Position numbers and translations under genes: made by a program
Shown here: one piece after another, positions 50,345 to 60,045 of the stretch
Position numbering within the stretch: the stretch's first letter is position 1
Layout of the letters: every line of letters starts with the position of its first letter
Assembly: GCA_044238935.1 (NCBI GenBank)
Contig: JBIICI010000004.1
Coordinates: 44,918 to 108,917, forward strand
Reading direction: 5' to 3'
DNA from: JBIICI01 sp044238935
GTDB taxonomy: Bacteria > Pseudomonadota > Alphaproteobacteria > Micavibrionales > Micavibrionaceae
DNA: 64,000 nucleotides
Notes under the pieces: generated by a model
The model's database searches: none
Told to the model about the DNA's origin: nothing
Seen by the model: only the letters and a program-made list of their open reading frames with translations

Positions 50345-53300
50345 CTAACCCACTTCCGATAAATTCACCAAGCTAATATTGCCGCCGCTGGCGGTGATGT
50401 TGCGCGTGATCGTTTTTTCGTGAATCAGTTTTAACAAATAATGCCGCCCCCCTGCTTTGAACCCTGTTCCAGAAAGGCCGTGTCCGCCAAAAGGATGGAC
50501 ACCCACAACCGCCCCTGTCATACTGCGGTTAATATAAACATTGCCCACAGGTGCAGCTTTTGAAATTTGTTGGATAAAGGATTCAACACGGCTGTGAATA
50601 CCAAAGGTCAGTCCATAACCGCTTTGTGCAATATCATCCATAATCTGATCCATATCAGATTTTTTATAACGAATAATATGCAAGATTGCGCCAAATTTTT
50701 CCTCTGTTAATTCGTTCAAATGATGAATTTCAAATAAGCATGGCGCAAAATATGTGCCTTGATGCTCTTGATCTTTATCCAATGGGGTTTCGGCCAAAAT
50801 ATGGCCAAATCCACGCAAGGATTCACGATGATCAATTAGCATCTTACGAGCTTGTTCATCAATGACGGGGGCAATATCTGTGTCATACGCAATGGGATGC
50901 CCCACTTTTAACAGATCCATTGCCCCTTTTAACATCTCAATCACTTTATCGGCAATCTCATGCTGTACGTACAGCACACGCAGGGCAGAACAGCGTTGCC
51001 CTGCAGAACCAAAGGCGCTTAAAATCACATCATCGACCAATTGTTCAACCAAGGCAGATGAATCTGCAATCATGACATTTAATCCACCTGTTTCCGCAAT
51101 AAAAGGCGTAATTGCACCATTTTTTGCTGCCAATGTTCGGTTAATTTGATGGGCGACTTGCGTTGATCCTGTGAATAGAACCCCTGCCGTATCAGGATGT
51201 TCTACCAAGGCCGCACCAATATCCCCCGCAGCAGGCAAAACAATAAAGACATCATCAGGTACACCAGCACGGATGGCAAGATCATGAAAATAGGATGCAA
51301 TTAAAGGCGTCTGTTCCGCAGGTTTGGCAATGACGGCATTGCCCGTGACCAAGCAGGCAACGATTTGTCCTGTAAAAATGGCTAAGGGGAAATTCCACGG
51401 GCTGATACAGACCATAACGCCACGCCCAGTAAAGGCACAGATATTGCTTTCCCCTGTATAACCTATCAGTTCATTATCAGGGTGATCATATAAATGCGCA
51501 GCCTGTACCGCGTAATAACGGCAGAAATCAACAGCCTCACGCAATTCCGCAAGCGCATCCGCGATTGTCTTGCCTGCCTCAAAGACACAAAGGGACAAGA
51601 GTGCATCTTGCTCTGCCTCCATCAAATCAGCAATCTTATTTAGAATTTCTATGCGTACATGAGCAGGACGGTCATTCCATGCAGGAAATGCTTTTTTCGC
51701 ATTTTTGAACGCTGTTTCGACATCTTCTGGTATAGCGTATAAAACATGGCCAATAATATGCTTATGATCAGCGGGGCTGTGTATTGCCATTAATCCATGC
51801 GATTTTTGAACCGATTTAAAAGACGGCGCCGCAAGATGATCGGCACCATCAATAAAATCACGCATCAATTGAATGCGATCTGTTAGAAATTCCAAATCAT
51901 ATAGGAAAAATCCCTTTGAATTCAGGCGGTCTTTAAAAAGATAAGGCGGACAAGGGATTTTAGGATGCCGCTTTTCAGCATGCGTCAGCGCATTAAATAC
52001 AGGATCATTCAATAAATCCTCAATCGGCACGTCGTGATCGCGTAAATGATGCACAAAGGAAGAGCTAGAGCCGTTTTCCAAAAGGCGTCGAACCAGATAC
52101 GGCAATAAATCCGTATGAATCCCAACGGGGGCATAAATCCGACAGGCAACTTTGTGCTGTGCTAAAACTGAATCATACAAAGCCTGCCCCATTCCCCACA
52201 GACGTTGAAATTCATATCCTTTATATAATCCAAAACCTTGCTGTGCGCTCAGACGATCCATCTCTAAAATCGCCATGACAGAAAAAACATTATGCGTCGC
52301 AAACATCGGGTAAAAACAATCACGATAGGATAACAGCTTTTTCGCACAGGCCAGCCATGATGTATCTGTATTGGTTTTTCGTGTAAAAACAGGGTAATCC
52401 TCAACACCATCAATTTGTGCCATTTTAATTTCTGTATCCCAATACGCCCCCTTAACCAAACGAATCTGGATAAAAGCGCCCTGTGACTGTACATATGTGT
52501 ATAAATCATCAATAAAGGGCATAGCGCGTTTTTGATAGGCCTGAACCGCTAAACCAAAGCCACGCCAATCTTTGGGCATGCGTTTAATGACCGCTTTGAT
52601 AATCTCTAATGATAGGCCTAAACGACTGGATTCTTCGGCATCAATTGTCAAACATAGATGATGTTTGGCGGCAATTGTGACCAATTCCATTAATCGCTCA
52701 ATCAAAAAGGGTACGGCCTGTTTATGCTTATGCGCATGATAAAAAGGGCAAATTGCAGATAATTTAACCGAAATACCGGGTTTTAAAGCCCCTGCTGGCA
52801 TTTCAGGTAAATAGTCAATACAGGCATGTAATGAATTTTTATAATGGTCAAAATAGATATTGGCATCTTTCAATGTCCGTGCACCTTCGCCCAACATGTC
52901 ATAGGAAAAACAATATCCCATTTGCTGATATTTAACAGATCGCTTTAATGCTGCCTGCATTGTTTCGCCTAAAACAAACTGCCCCCCCATAATGGTCATG
53001 GCCTGTTTCATGGCTTTGCGCAAGACAGGCGCACCCAAGCGCGAAAGGGCGCTATTTACAAAACCTTTAGAAAATTCTAATCCTAATCCTGAGGCTTTGA
53101 TCACCCAATCATTGCTTTGCAAAGATTTCCAGTCGCCTTGTTGCAAGACATCATGAATCATTTGATCTTGGGTTGTGCGATCAGGAATGCGTAACAAGGC
53201 CTCAGCCAAAGACATTAAAGCCATGCCTTCTTGGGAGGTTAAGTCGTAATCACGCAAAAACGCTTCTAATTCCCCTGTGCCCAATTTACGGGCACGAATG

Positions 53301-53434
53301 GATTCAATCATTCCTCGTGCGGCATCGCGGATTTTACGAGAGATCGTTTCATCCCAATTCAGTGCCGATAATAAATCTGTAATGACGTCGTCTTCACGCT
53401 TTGTCAAATGAGTTGAAAGATAGCTATAAGTCAC
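50345..53434 (-). CDS. putA: Bifunctional proline dehydrogenase / P5C dehydrogenase
   Basis: PutA oxidises proline to glutamate in two steps, with FAD then NAD. The 1029-residue product has the PRODH barrel (SYDMLGEGARTLKDANIYFD, GLSLEIIKAVIKRMPKDWRG, QIRLVKGAYWDTEIKMAQID) and an aldehyde dehydrogenase part with the SPWNFPLAIFTGQI motif, ETGGLNVMIADSS, and the catalytic cysteine in GSAGQRCSALRVLYV. It ends soon after PFGGHGLSGTG. The N-terminal ribbon-helix-helix DNA-binding domain of E. coli PutA is absent, so it is not self-regulating in that way. It starts 19 bases after the PBP gene's stop. Confidence 0.95.
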   Translation of the reverse strand: MTYSYLSTHLTKREDDVITDLLSALNWDETISRKIRDAARGMIESIRARKLGTGELEAFLRDYDLTSQEGMALMSLAEALLRIPDRTTQDQMIHDVLQQGDWKSLQSNDWVIKASGLGLEFSKGFVNSALSRLGAPVLRKAMKQAMTIMGGQFVLGETMQAALKRSVKYQQMGYCFSYDMLGEGARTLKDANIYFDHYKNSLHACIDYLPEMPAGALKPGISVKLSAICPFYHAHKHKQAVPFLIERLMELVTIAAKHHLCLTIDAEESSRLGLSLEIIKAVIKRMPKDWRGFGLAVQAYQKRAMPFIDDLYTYVQSQGAFIQIRLVKGAYWDTEIKMAQIDGVEDYPVFTRKTNTDTSWLACAKKLLSYRDCFYPMFATHNVFSVMAILEMDRLSAQQGFGLYKGYEFQRLWGMGQALYDSVLAQHKVACRIYAPVGIHTDLLPYLVRRLLENGSSSSFVHHLRDHDVPIEDLLNDPVFNALTHAEKRHPKIPCPPYLFKDRLNSKGFFLYDLEFLTDRIQLMRDFIDGADHLAAPSFKSVQKSHGLMAIHSPADHKHIIGHVLYAIPEDVETAFKNAKKAFPAWNDRPAHVRIEILNKIADLMEAEQDALLSLCVFEAGKTIADALAELREAVDFCRYYAVQAAHLYDHPDNELIGYTGESNICAFTGRGVMVCISPWNFPLAIFTGQIVACLVTGNAVIAKPAEQTPLIASYFHDLAIRAGVPDDVFIVLPAAGDIGAALVEHPDTAGVLFTGSTQVAHQINRTLAAKNGAITPFIAETGGLNVMIADSSALVEQLVDDVILSAFGSAGQRCSALRVLYVQHEIADKVIEMLKGAMDLLKVGHPIAYDTDIAPVIDEQARKMLIDHRESLRGFGHILAETPLDKDQEHQGTYFAPCLFEIHHLNELTEEKFGAILHIIRYKKSDMDQIMDDIAQSGYGLTFGIHSRVESFIQQISKAAPVGNVYINRSMTGAVVGVHPFGGHGLSGTGFKAGGRHYLLKLIHEKTITRNITASGGNISLVNLSEVG

Positions 53435-53452
53435 AATGAACTCCGTTCAATA

Positions 53453-55993
53453 TTAATAAAATCCTGCTGTCCCACTCATGGGAGGCGAAGAATCCTGAGG
53501 GGGGGGTGAAGAAGAATCCTGCGTTGGTGAATTGGGTGCATATGGAACAACACCCCCATTCTGATAAGGTGAACCCTGTTCAAGATCTGGGAAATCAGGC
53601 TCAATCACTGATCCTGCGCCGTATGGTCGAATCCCATTTGCTCCCAAAATTGTATTGGCGCCTATTTCAGGTTCTGTGCCTGCAATATAATGTTCCCAAA
53701 TGACATTGCTATCATTACCCTGCGCGCGCATACCTGTTTTATGATTAATGCGTACTTGACGTACACCATCTGGTTTTGGGAAAGGGGTAATGGGTACATT
53801 TTTTAAGGCCTGTTCCATAAATTGTTTAAAGACAGGCACAGCAACAGATGACCCTGTTTCTTTTGCTCCCAAAGATTTTGGCGTATCATATCCAATATAA
53901 ACACCCACCGCTAAATTAGGCGAAAAGCCAATAAACCAAGCATCTTTTGAATCATTGGTTGTGCCTGTTTTTCCTGCCAACGGACGATTAAGCTCTTTTA
54001 ACTTAACCGCTGTTCCGTTTTGAACCACCCCTTCTAAAATTGAGGTGATTTGATAGGCCGTACGGGGATCAGCAATTTGTTCATACATAGCAGGCAAAGT
54101 TGGTAATGATTGATTTTCCCAGCGCACCAATGGACCACAATTGACGCACTGACGTGTATCGCGGCTGTAAATGGTTTTGCCTGTGCGATCTTGGATACGA
54201 TCAACAAAGGAAGGATGCACGCGATACCCACCATTCACAAAGGTCGCATAGGCCGCAGTCATCCGCATTAATGTTGTATCCATTGATCCCAAAGACATTG
54301 AAATATAGGCTGGCATAGTGTCAACCACACCAAATTTCTTGGCATATTCAACCACTTTTGGCATACCAACATAATTCGCCAAACGTACCGTCATAAGATT
54401 TTTTGATTTTTCTAATCCCACACGCAATGGCGTGGGGCCATAAAATTCTTCCTTATAGTTTTTAGGTCGCCACAAAGGCAATCCGGGCCCTTGTGGTAAA
54501 GCAACAGGCCCATCTAAGATTAAGGTTGAGGGCGTAAAACCATTATCCAAAGCCGCCAAATAAATAAAGGGTTTAAAGGCTGATCCGGGTTGACGTTGGG
54601 CTTGGGTTACACGGTTAAACTGATCTGTGCCATATTTCCAACCGCCCTGCATCGCTAAAACTCGCCCCGTATAGGGATCAAGCGCAACCAATGCCCCTTG
54701 AATTTTAGGGATTTGTTTAAGGCGGAAATCTTTTTTGCCGTCTTTTTCTTCAATTTTGATCATAATTAAATCCCCCTTACGCAAGCGCTTGGCGGATTGA
54801 TTTGACCATTTGACATCAACGGGGGAAATCTGCACCTCTTCATCTTCGATACGCTGTGCATGTTTGGGCAAAAAGATTGTGGCATTTTCCCCCTGAATAT
54901 GCGTGATAATGGCTAAATCCCAATCTTCTAACATCGCATCAGGACGTTTAAAATCAGGCAGAGCCGCTTTGGCGGCATCCACAGAATCATAAGATTCCAA
55001 TGCCCCACGCCAGCCATGACGACGATCATACTCCATTAACCCCTGTTGCAGAGATTCACGGGCTAAGGCTTGGAAATCAGGCTCAACACTGGTACGAACA
55101 GCAAGCCCCCCTTCATATAAAATGTCCTTACCAAATTTTTCTTCTAAATCACGACGTACGGATTCTGCAAAATAAGGGGCGTACGCACCGCCTTCTGTTT
55201 TTTCAGTAAGAACAGTTTTTAATGGGGATGATTGTAAGGGTTTGAGATCGGCTTTTTGAATATAGCCATCTTCGACCATTCGCTCTAAAACCCAGTTACG
55301 TCGCGCCACTGCCTTTTCATATCGCTTAATGGGGTGGTAATTATTCGGTGCTTTGGGTAAAGATGCTAAATACGCGGCCTCTTCCGCCCCCAACTCATCA
55401 AGGGATTTATTGAAATAATTCTGTGCCGCAGCCCCCACACCATATGTGCCGATCCCTAAATAAATTTCATTAAGGTACAGTTCCAAAATACGGTCTTTGG
55501 AAAGGATTTTTTCCATCCGCGTGGCCAGAATGGCCTCTTTGATCTTCCGCGTTACAGAAACTTCGTTAGTCAGTAAAAAGTTTTTTGCGACTTGCTGTGT
55601 GATTGTGGATGCCCCAATCGGGCGACGGCCTGTGCTTACATTTTTAATATTCGTGGCGATTGCCCGTGCAATCGCAAAATAATCCACGCCACCATGACTA
55701 TAAAAATTTTGATCTTCTGCGGCTATAAACGCATTTTTGACATTATCAGGAATTTGTTGAATGGGAATAAAAATGCGTTTTTCCTCAGCATATTCCGCCA
55801 AAAGCTTACCATTCCCAGCATAAAGACGTGTTACCACGGGGGGATCATAATTTTGTAATTGAACATGGTTCGGTAAATCACGCCCATAATACCCAACCAA
55901 ACCAATTAAAAAACCGATCCCAACCACAAGGCTTAAAAGACCAAGGGAGAGCAGGGTTAATAATAATCCTGAAAATCTACTTTCTGCTTTCAT
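53453..55993 (-). CDS. mrcA: Class A penicillin-binding protein (PBP1A)
   Basis: A bifunctional glycosyltransferase/transpeptidase that polymerises and crosslinks murein. The 846-residue protein has one N-terminal membrane segment, then the glycosyltransferase motifs AAEDQNFYSHGGVD, GASTITQQVAKNFLLTNE, KIKEAILATRMEKILSKDRI and LELYLNEIYLGIGTYG. The transpeptidase follows with the SxxK in RQPGSAFKPFIYLAAL, an SxN region and AGKTGTTNDSKDAWFIGFS. It has an OB-like insert and a Pro/Ser-rich C-terminus. It is probably co-transcribed with putA, which is unusual. Confidence 0.95.
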   Translation of the reverse strand: MKAESRFSGLLLTLLSLGLLSLVVGIGFLIGLVGYYGRDLPNHVQLQNYDPPVVTRLYAGNGKLLAEYAEEKRIFIPIQQIPDNVKNAFIAAEDQNFYSHGGVDYFAIARAIATNIKNVSTGRRPIGASTITQQVAKNFLLTNEVSVTRKIKEAILATRMEKILSKDRILELYLNEIYLGIGTYGVGAAAQNYFNKSLDELGAEEAAYLASLPKAPNNYHPIKRYEKAVARRNWVLERMVEDGYIQKADLKPLQSSPLKTVLTEKTEGGAYAPYFAESVRRDLEEKFGKDILYEGGLAVRTSVEPDFQALARESLQQGLMEYDRRHGWRGALESYDSVDAAKAALPDFKRPDAMLEDWDLAIITHIQGENATIFLPKHAQRIEDEEVQISPVDVKWSNQSAKRLRKGDLIMIKIEEKDGKKDFRLKQIPKIQGALVALDPYTGRVLAMQGGWKYGTDQFNRVTQAQRQPGSAFKPFIYLAALDNGFTPSTLILDGPVALPQGPGLPLWRPKNYKEEFYGPTPLRVGLEKSKNLMTVRLANYVGMPKVVEYAKKFGVVDTMPAYISMSLGSMDTTLMRMTAAYATFVNGGYRVHPSFVDRIQDRTGKTIYSRDTRQCVNCGPLVRWENQSLPTLPAMYEQIADPRTAYQITSILEGVVQNGTAVKLKELNRPLAGKTGTTNDSKDAWFIGFSPNLAVGVYIGYDTPKSLGAKETGSSVAVPVFKQFMEQALKNVPITPFPKPDGVRQVRINHKTGMRAQGNDSNVIWEHYIAGTEPEIGANTILGANGIRPYGAGSVIEPDFPDLEQGSPYQNGGVVPYAPNSPTQDSSSPPPQDSSPPMSGTAGFY

Positions 55994-56019
55994 GGCATTT
56001 TTTATCCAATACGCTTAAT

Positions 56020-56625
56020 TTACGGAACCATAATCCATGTCTTTAAAACCCCCAGATTTTGGAAATGTTCAATGAACTCAAACACAGGCAATGCCAAAAA
56101 CCACCAAATCGCATCACGAAACGCATTGTTTAAATAATGCGGCACGATCTGAATCCCCTCAGGTGCTTGATAGAGCGATAAATTCGGGATCAAGCGTGGA
56201 ACGCGGGTTTTATACGCACGATAATCATCTCCAAATGTTTGTTCTAAAAATACTTCTTCGCGGGCGATTAAAAAATGATACAAAATGATAAAAAATATCG
56301 GCAGCCCGATAATAATAAAAATATGTCCTGACATCAAAGCAATCCCCGTCATTCCCAACAAAGAAAAGAAATAAAGCGGATTGCGAACAACCGAAAACGC
56401 ACCATATGTAATTAAATTCTGATTTTTAAACCCACCCAAAAACGCCGTCGTATAAAGCCGCCCTAGCGCACAAAATGCGATCAGAAAATATCCGAATAAA
56501 TCTAATATTTTGTGGGACATGGCCTCCAACGGGATAAAAGATTTGGTAAAAACAACAATAATACAGGCAATAATCATCGCAAAACGTGAATAATGCATGC
56601 GTGATTTGTTGAGGGACACCGCCAT
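56020..56625 (-). CDS. Isoprenylcysteine/phospholipid methyltransferase-like membrane protein
   Basis: A 201-residue membrane protein with about four hydrophobic segments. The C-terminal half has LITYGAFSVVRNPLYFFSLL, REEVFLEQTFGDDYRAYKTR and VPRLIPN, the conserved SAM-binding pattern of the ICMT/PEMT group. It probably methylates a lipid or lipid-linked carboxyl; the substrate is unknown. It is 26 bases upstream of mrcA on the same strand. Confidence 0.82.
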   Translation of the reverse strand: MAVSLNKSRMHYSRFAMIIACIIVVFTKSFIPLEAMSHKILDLFGYFLIAFCALGRLYTTAFLGGFKNQNLITYGAFSVVRNPLYFFSLLGMTGIALMSGHIFIIIGLPIFFIILYHFLIAREEVFLEQTFGDDYRAYKTRVPRLIPNLSLYQAPEGIQIVPHYLNNAFRDAIWWFLALPVFEFIEHFQNLGVLKTWIMVP

Positions 56626-56726
56626 AAATAAAAAATCCTTTAAAGATTTAAGTTAAAAATATGATAGCATCATGATAAACATTCCCATTCAAAACACAAT
56701 CAAAATCATAAGATACACCGCGCTAA

Positions 56727-57407
56727 ATGCCTAAATTCTCCACCGATATTCTACACAGAGTTTTAGATGCCTATAAAATGGGATTATTTCCTATGGCTGA
56801 TGAAAAAGATACGGATGATTTTGCATGGTATCAACCCTATCATAGGGCGATTTTACCCCTTCAAACCCTGCATATTTCCAGAAAATTAAAACAATTATTG
56901 CGTGGAAAGGGCTATATTGTCACAGTAAACCAAGATTTTGAGAAAATTATCCATCACTGCCAAAACAGCCCCTTGCGCGTGACGGAAGGGAGCTGGATTA
57001 ACACCCCCATCATGAATTTATTTTGCGCCCTGCATCACGCAGGACTTGCCCATAGTGTTGAAGTACGGGATTTAGAAGGGCATATTATCGGTGGCCTTTA
57101 CGGTCTTTCCATAGGGCGTGTCTTTTTTGGGGAAAGCATGGTGTCTTTACAACCTAATACCAGCAAAATCGCTTTGATTTATTTGGCGGCGATTTTATGG
57201 CACCAAGGTTTTGAGATTTTAGATTCCCAGATTGCCAATGATCATATGGCGCAGTTTGGATTGATTGAGATCCCTCATGATGATTATTTACCATTATTAC
57301 ATGCGGCAACCAACAAAAATGCTGATTTTATGTCCTCTTCTATGCCTGATTTACGGATTTTGATGGAAGATTACCTAAAGTGTCGCGAATCTGGAAACAG
57401 GCCTTAA
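56727..57407 (+). CDS. aat: Leucyl/phenylalanyl-tRNA-protein transferase
   Basis: Aat adds Leu or Phe to N-terminal Arg/Lys of proteins, marking them for ClpAP. The 226-residue product has AYKMGLFPMADEKDTDDFAW, SRKLKQLLRGKGYIVTVNQD, EGSWINTPIMNLFCALHHAG and GGLYGLSIGRVFFGESMVS, then LDSQIANDHMAQFGLIEI. The length is normal. It converges on the atp12-like gene and overlaps its 3' end by 68 bases. Confidence 0.95.
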   Translation: MPKFSTDILHRVLDAYKMGLFPMADEKDTDDFAWYQPYHRAILPLQTLHISRKLKQLLRGKGYIVTVNQDFEKIIHHCQNSPLRVTEGSWINTPIMNLFCALHHAGLAHSVEVRDLEGHIIGGLYGLSIGRVFFGESMVSLQPNTSKIALIYLAAILWHQGFEILDSQIANDHMAQFGLIEIPHDDYLPLLHAATNKNADFMSSSMPDLRILMEDYLKCRESGNRP

Positions 57408-58080
57408 GCGTTTGTCGGAAAGAATGATGGGTTTTTTCGGTATCAGGCGCTTGGCCATATAACGCGACATTATACAGACTAGATTTATATAAATCTTCTA
57501 CCCAAACAGCGTTAAAATATTGCTCCTCATTCAAATAGGGGGCACATAAAAATAACAATCCCATAATGACAGAACGACATTCATGCGTCATGATCGCCAA
57601 CAATCCAAATTGATAATCATCCAAATGATGTAAAAATTGATCTATCCAGCCGATCAAATTTTGATCTTGCTGAACCGACCCAAGCGCCGCAGTTTGACGC
57701 AATGTGACATTTGTTTCTATTTTCAATGCATCTAAAAAAGGCTGCCATTTTTCTTTTTGAAACGGTGAAAAAACGGCATTTTCTAAATCAGGATAGACCA
57801 ATAAATCCGTGGATAGATAATCCATAAACTGCATCATCATGCTTTGTCGGTTTGGAATAACGCGGTCTTGGATCGTGGTTAGAATTTGGGTTAATGGCAT
57901 GGTTTCAGGGCGGATCACATCAATTTGATCTTGCCATTCCTGCGTGATAGGCATGGTTAATGCCGCACATGGAATGGATAGTACACGCCGCATCGGTGTA
58001 TGAACCGCTTTTCCATCCAGCAAAACAACCCACTGCGAGTCTATCGTTTCAGCGGTAACGGATTTATAAAAACGCTTCAC
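57340..58080 (-). CDS. ATP12-family F1-ATPase assembly chaperone
   Basis: A 246-residue protein of the ATP12 family, which helps assemble the alpha subunit of F1-ATPase. It shows the conserved WVVLLDGKAVHTPMRRVLSI, EWQDQIDVIRPETMPLTQIL, MDYLSTDLLVYP and THECRSVIMGLLFLCAPYLN segments. The family is limited to alphaproteobacteria and mitochondria, which supports the taxonomic call. Its start overlaps the end of the AsmA-like gene by 17 bases and its 3' end overlaps aat by 68 bases. Confidence 0.9.
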   Translation of the reverse strand: MKRFYKSVTAETIDSQWVVLLDGKAVHTPMRRVLSIPCAALTMPITQEWQDQIDVIRPETMPLTQILTTIQDRVIPNRQSMMMQFMDYLSTDLLVYPDLENAVFSPFQKEKWQPFLDALKIETNVTLRQTAALGSVQQDQNLIGWIDQFLHHLDDYQFGLLAIMTHECRSVIMGLLFLCAPYLNEEQYFNAVWVEDLYKSSLYNVALYGQAPDTEKTHHSFRQTLKACFQIRDTLGNLPSKSVNQA

Positions 58081-58918
58081 AGATTTTCATTTCTTGTGGT
58101 TTTTGGTTGAACAAATCAATACATTGCTTTGTATCTTTTTCAATGAATAAAAGATAGGCTTGCTGCCCTGCTAAATTTAAAATGACATGACCTGCGCTTT
58201 GGGCGTGCTTTTCACCGTCAGATAGAACCAAACGATCCGTTTGAAAGGCAATGACAATTTTATCAATCCATAAATTTTTCAAAGGCTTCTCTTTGATATA
58301 GGGAATAAACATTTGCTGTAAATCCAACGACTCCGCTTGGATAGCGCCAGTGACTTGGCGTTTTATCAGATCTGGTTTAACCTCTCCTATAATCTCCTTA
58401 TCACCATAAATTAACACAAATTGTGCGGTATCAAATGACAGTTTTTCAGGACTAATATTAGGATTCAGCTGATTTTGAACCGTATCAGAAATCGCTGTGC
58501 TTTTCATCCAACGCACGCTCTCAAATTGCAAAGCTTTGTCACTGATGATTTTTGCACCCAATATTGCATTTTTAATAAATAAAACTTCAGGCAATAAAGA
58601 TTGCGAAAAAACATTGCTTTTCAACAGCAATTCATCGGAGGTAAAAACAAAATCATCTTGTTGCCCTGCTTTTGCAAAAGACAGACCATCAACATCAATC
58701 TGGAAAGAGGGCACGACACTGAAATAATTTAAATATTGAAGTTCAACATTCAGTCCTGTGCGTTGTTCCAAAATTGATTTCACCATTTTTGTTTGTTTTT
58801 CACCATTGCCTGAAAAACCAGACATAATGCCAAAACCAACCAAATAGAAAACGCCCCCCAAAAAGGCCATCCAAAAACAAACTTTGAATAGTTTCTTAAT
58901 TACTCTGAAAAATCGCAT
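58064..58918 (-). CDS. AsmA-like membrane-anchored protein, function unknown
   Basis: A 284-residue protein with one N-terminal hydrophobic segment (about 12-33) and a beta-rich periplasmic domain. The segment MVKSILEQRTGLNVELQYLN followed by VVPSFQIDVDGLSF resembles the start of AsmA-family proteins, which are thought to move lipids between membranes. The rest is too diverged to be sure. It overlaps the rluC-family gene by 19 bases upstream and the ATP12 gene downstream, so the three probably form an operon. Confidence 0.5.
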   Translation of the reverse strand: MRFFRVIKKLFKVCFWMAFLGGVFYLVGFGIMSGFSGNGEKQTKMVKSILEQRTGLNVELQYLNYFSVVPSFQIDVDGLSFAKAGQQDDFVFTSDELLLKSNVFSQSLLPEVLFIKNAILGAKIISDKALQFESVRWMKSTAISDTVQNQLNPNISPEKLSFDTAQFVLIYGDKEIIGEVKPDLIKRQVTGAIQAESLDLQQMFIPYIKEKPLKNLWIDKIVIAFQTDRLVLSDGEKHAQSAGHVILNLAGQQAYLLFIEKDTKQCIDLFNQKPQEMKICEAFL

Positions 58919-59901
58919 GCGCCGTTCTCACATAATAACGCCCCTGCTGCAGGGTCAAAACCTAAATCACGCCAGCTTTTCATCAAATCTGGGGCTAAAT
59001 CCGCCGTTAATTGAATCTCTTGACCCGTATGGGGGTGGGTCATATTTAAGCGCCACGCATGCAAATGCAAGCGCTCAACTGCGACATCCCCTTCCATTGA
59101 TAACTCATCTTCACGATATTTGGGGTCATTGACCAATGGAAAGCCTGCAAAATAGGCATGGGCACGAATTTGGTGCTTACGCCCCGTAACCGGAGAAAAC
59201 GCCACAAAAGCCGCTTTGCGCCCTGCTCTCTCTAAAACGCTAAAATGCGTCACCGCACGTTTACCATTTTCATGGTCATCAATGACACGGTCTTTTAATG
59301 ATCCATATCCAATCGATAAAGGAATATCAATCGTGCCCTGATTACGCTCTGGCGCAGGGCTGGTAATGGCCCAATATATTTTTTTGACCTCACGATTTTT
59401 AAACTGTAATCCCAATGCACGAATAGTATGCACACGACGTGCAAACAACAAAACGCCCGATGTGTCTTTATCTAAACGATGAATAAGGGATGGAGCACAG
59501 CCATCAGGATCAGTAAAGATTTTAATCATTTCATCCAAATGACGACCAACTTTTGACCCGCCCTGAACCGCCCAACCATAGGGTTTATTAAGAGCCAAAA
59601 TATCCCCATCATCATAGATAACGGCTTGTTGTAACAACAGACGATCAGATTCACTAATGCGAAAGGGCATGATCTCAAAATTCGGATCATGTTCATTTTG
59701 CACCTGTGGGGGCAGGCGAACCTCTTGCCCCTCACTGATACGCGTATCCATTTTTGCCCGTTTGCCATCAACACGCACCTGCCCCGTACGAATCATTTTC
59801 TGTACCAACGCATAGGGAATATGGGCGTAATATTTTTTAAACCAACGATCTAATCTTTGGCCGTCATCGCTGGGATGAATGATGGTATGGGTAACGTTCA
59901 T
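58900..59901 (-). CDS. rluC: RluC/RluD-family 23S rRNA pseudouridine synthase
   Basis: A 333-residue enzyme that converts uridines in large-subunit rRNA to pseudouridine. An S4 RNA-binding domain (RLDRWFKKYYAHIPYALVQK, GQVRVDGKRAKMD) leads into the catalytic domain with the aspartate in LIHRLDKDTSGVLLFARRVH, then KIYWAITSP, GRKHQIRAHA and the family's TGxE-like end. Which positions it modifies (955/2504/2580 or others) is inferred. It is divergent from the M16 peptidase gene. Confidence 0.88.
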   Translation of the reverse strand: MNVTHTIIHPSDDGQRLDRWFKKYYAHIPYALVQKMIRTGQVRVDGKRAKMDTRISEGQEVRLPPQVQNEHDPNFEIMPFRISESDRLLLQQAVIYDDGDILALNKPYGWAVQGGSKVGRHLDEMIKIFTDPDGCAPSLIHRLDKDTSGVLLFARRVHTIRALGLQFKNREVKKIYWAITSPAPERNQGTIDIPLSIGYGSLKDRVIDDHENGKRAVTHFSVLERAGRKAAFVAFSPVTGRKHQIRAHAYFAGFPLVNDPKYREDELSMEGDVAVERLHLHAWRLNMTHPHTGQEIQLTADLAPDLMKSWRDLGFDPAAGALLCENGACDFSE

Positions 59902-60045
59902 GGAATTTATGACCTTGTCAAAATATAATAACCCTTTACATGCCAGAAATCATTTGAAAAGTCTATAAAAACAATTGCAACAGCTTGCATCATTTGCTTA
60001 AAACATGGTATCACAAATCATCTTATCCATCATTATAGGGCGTTT

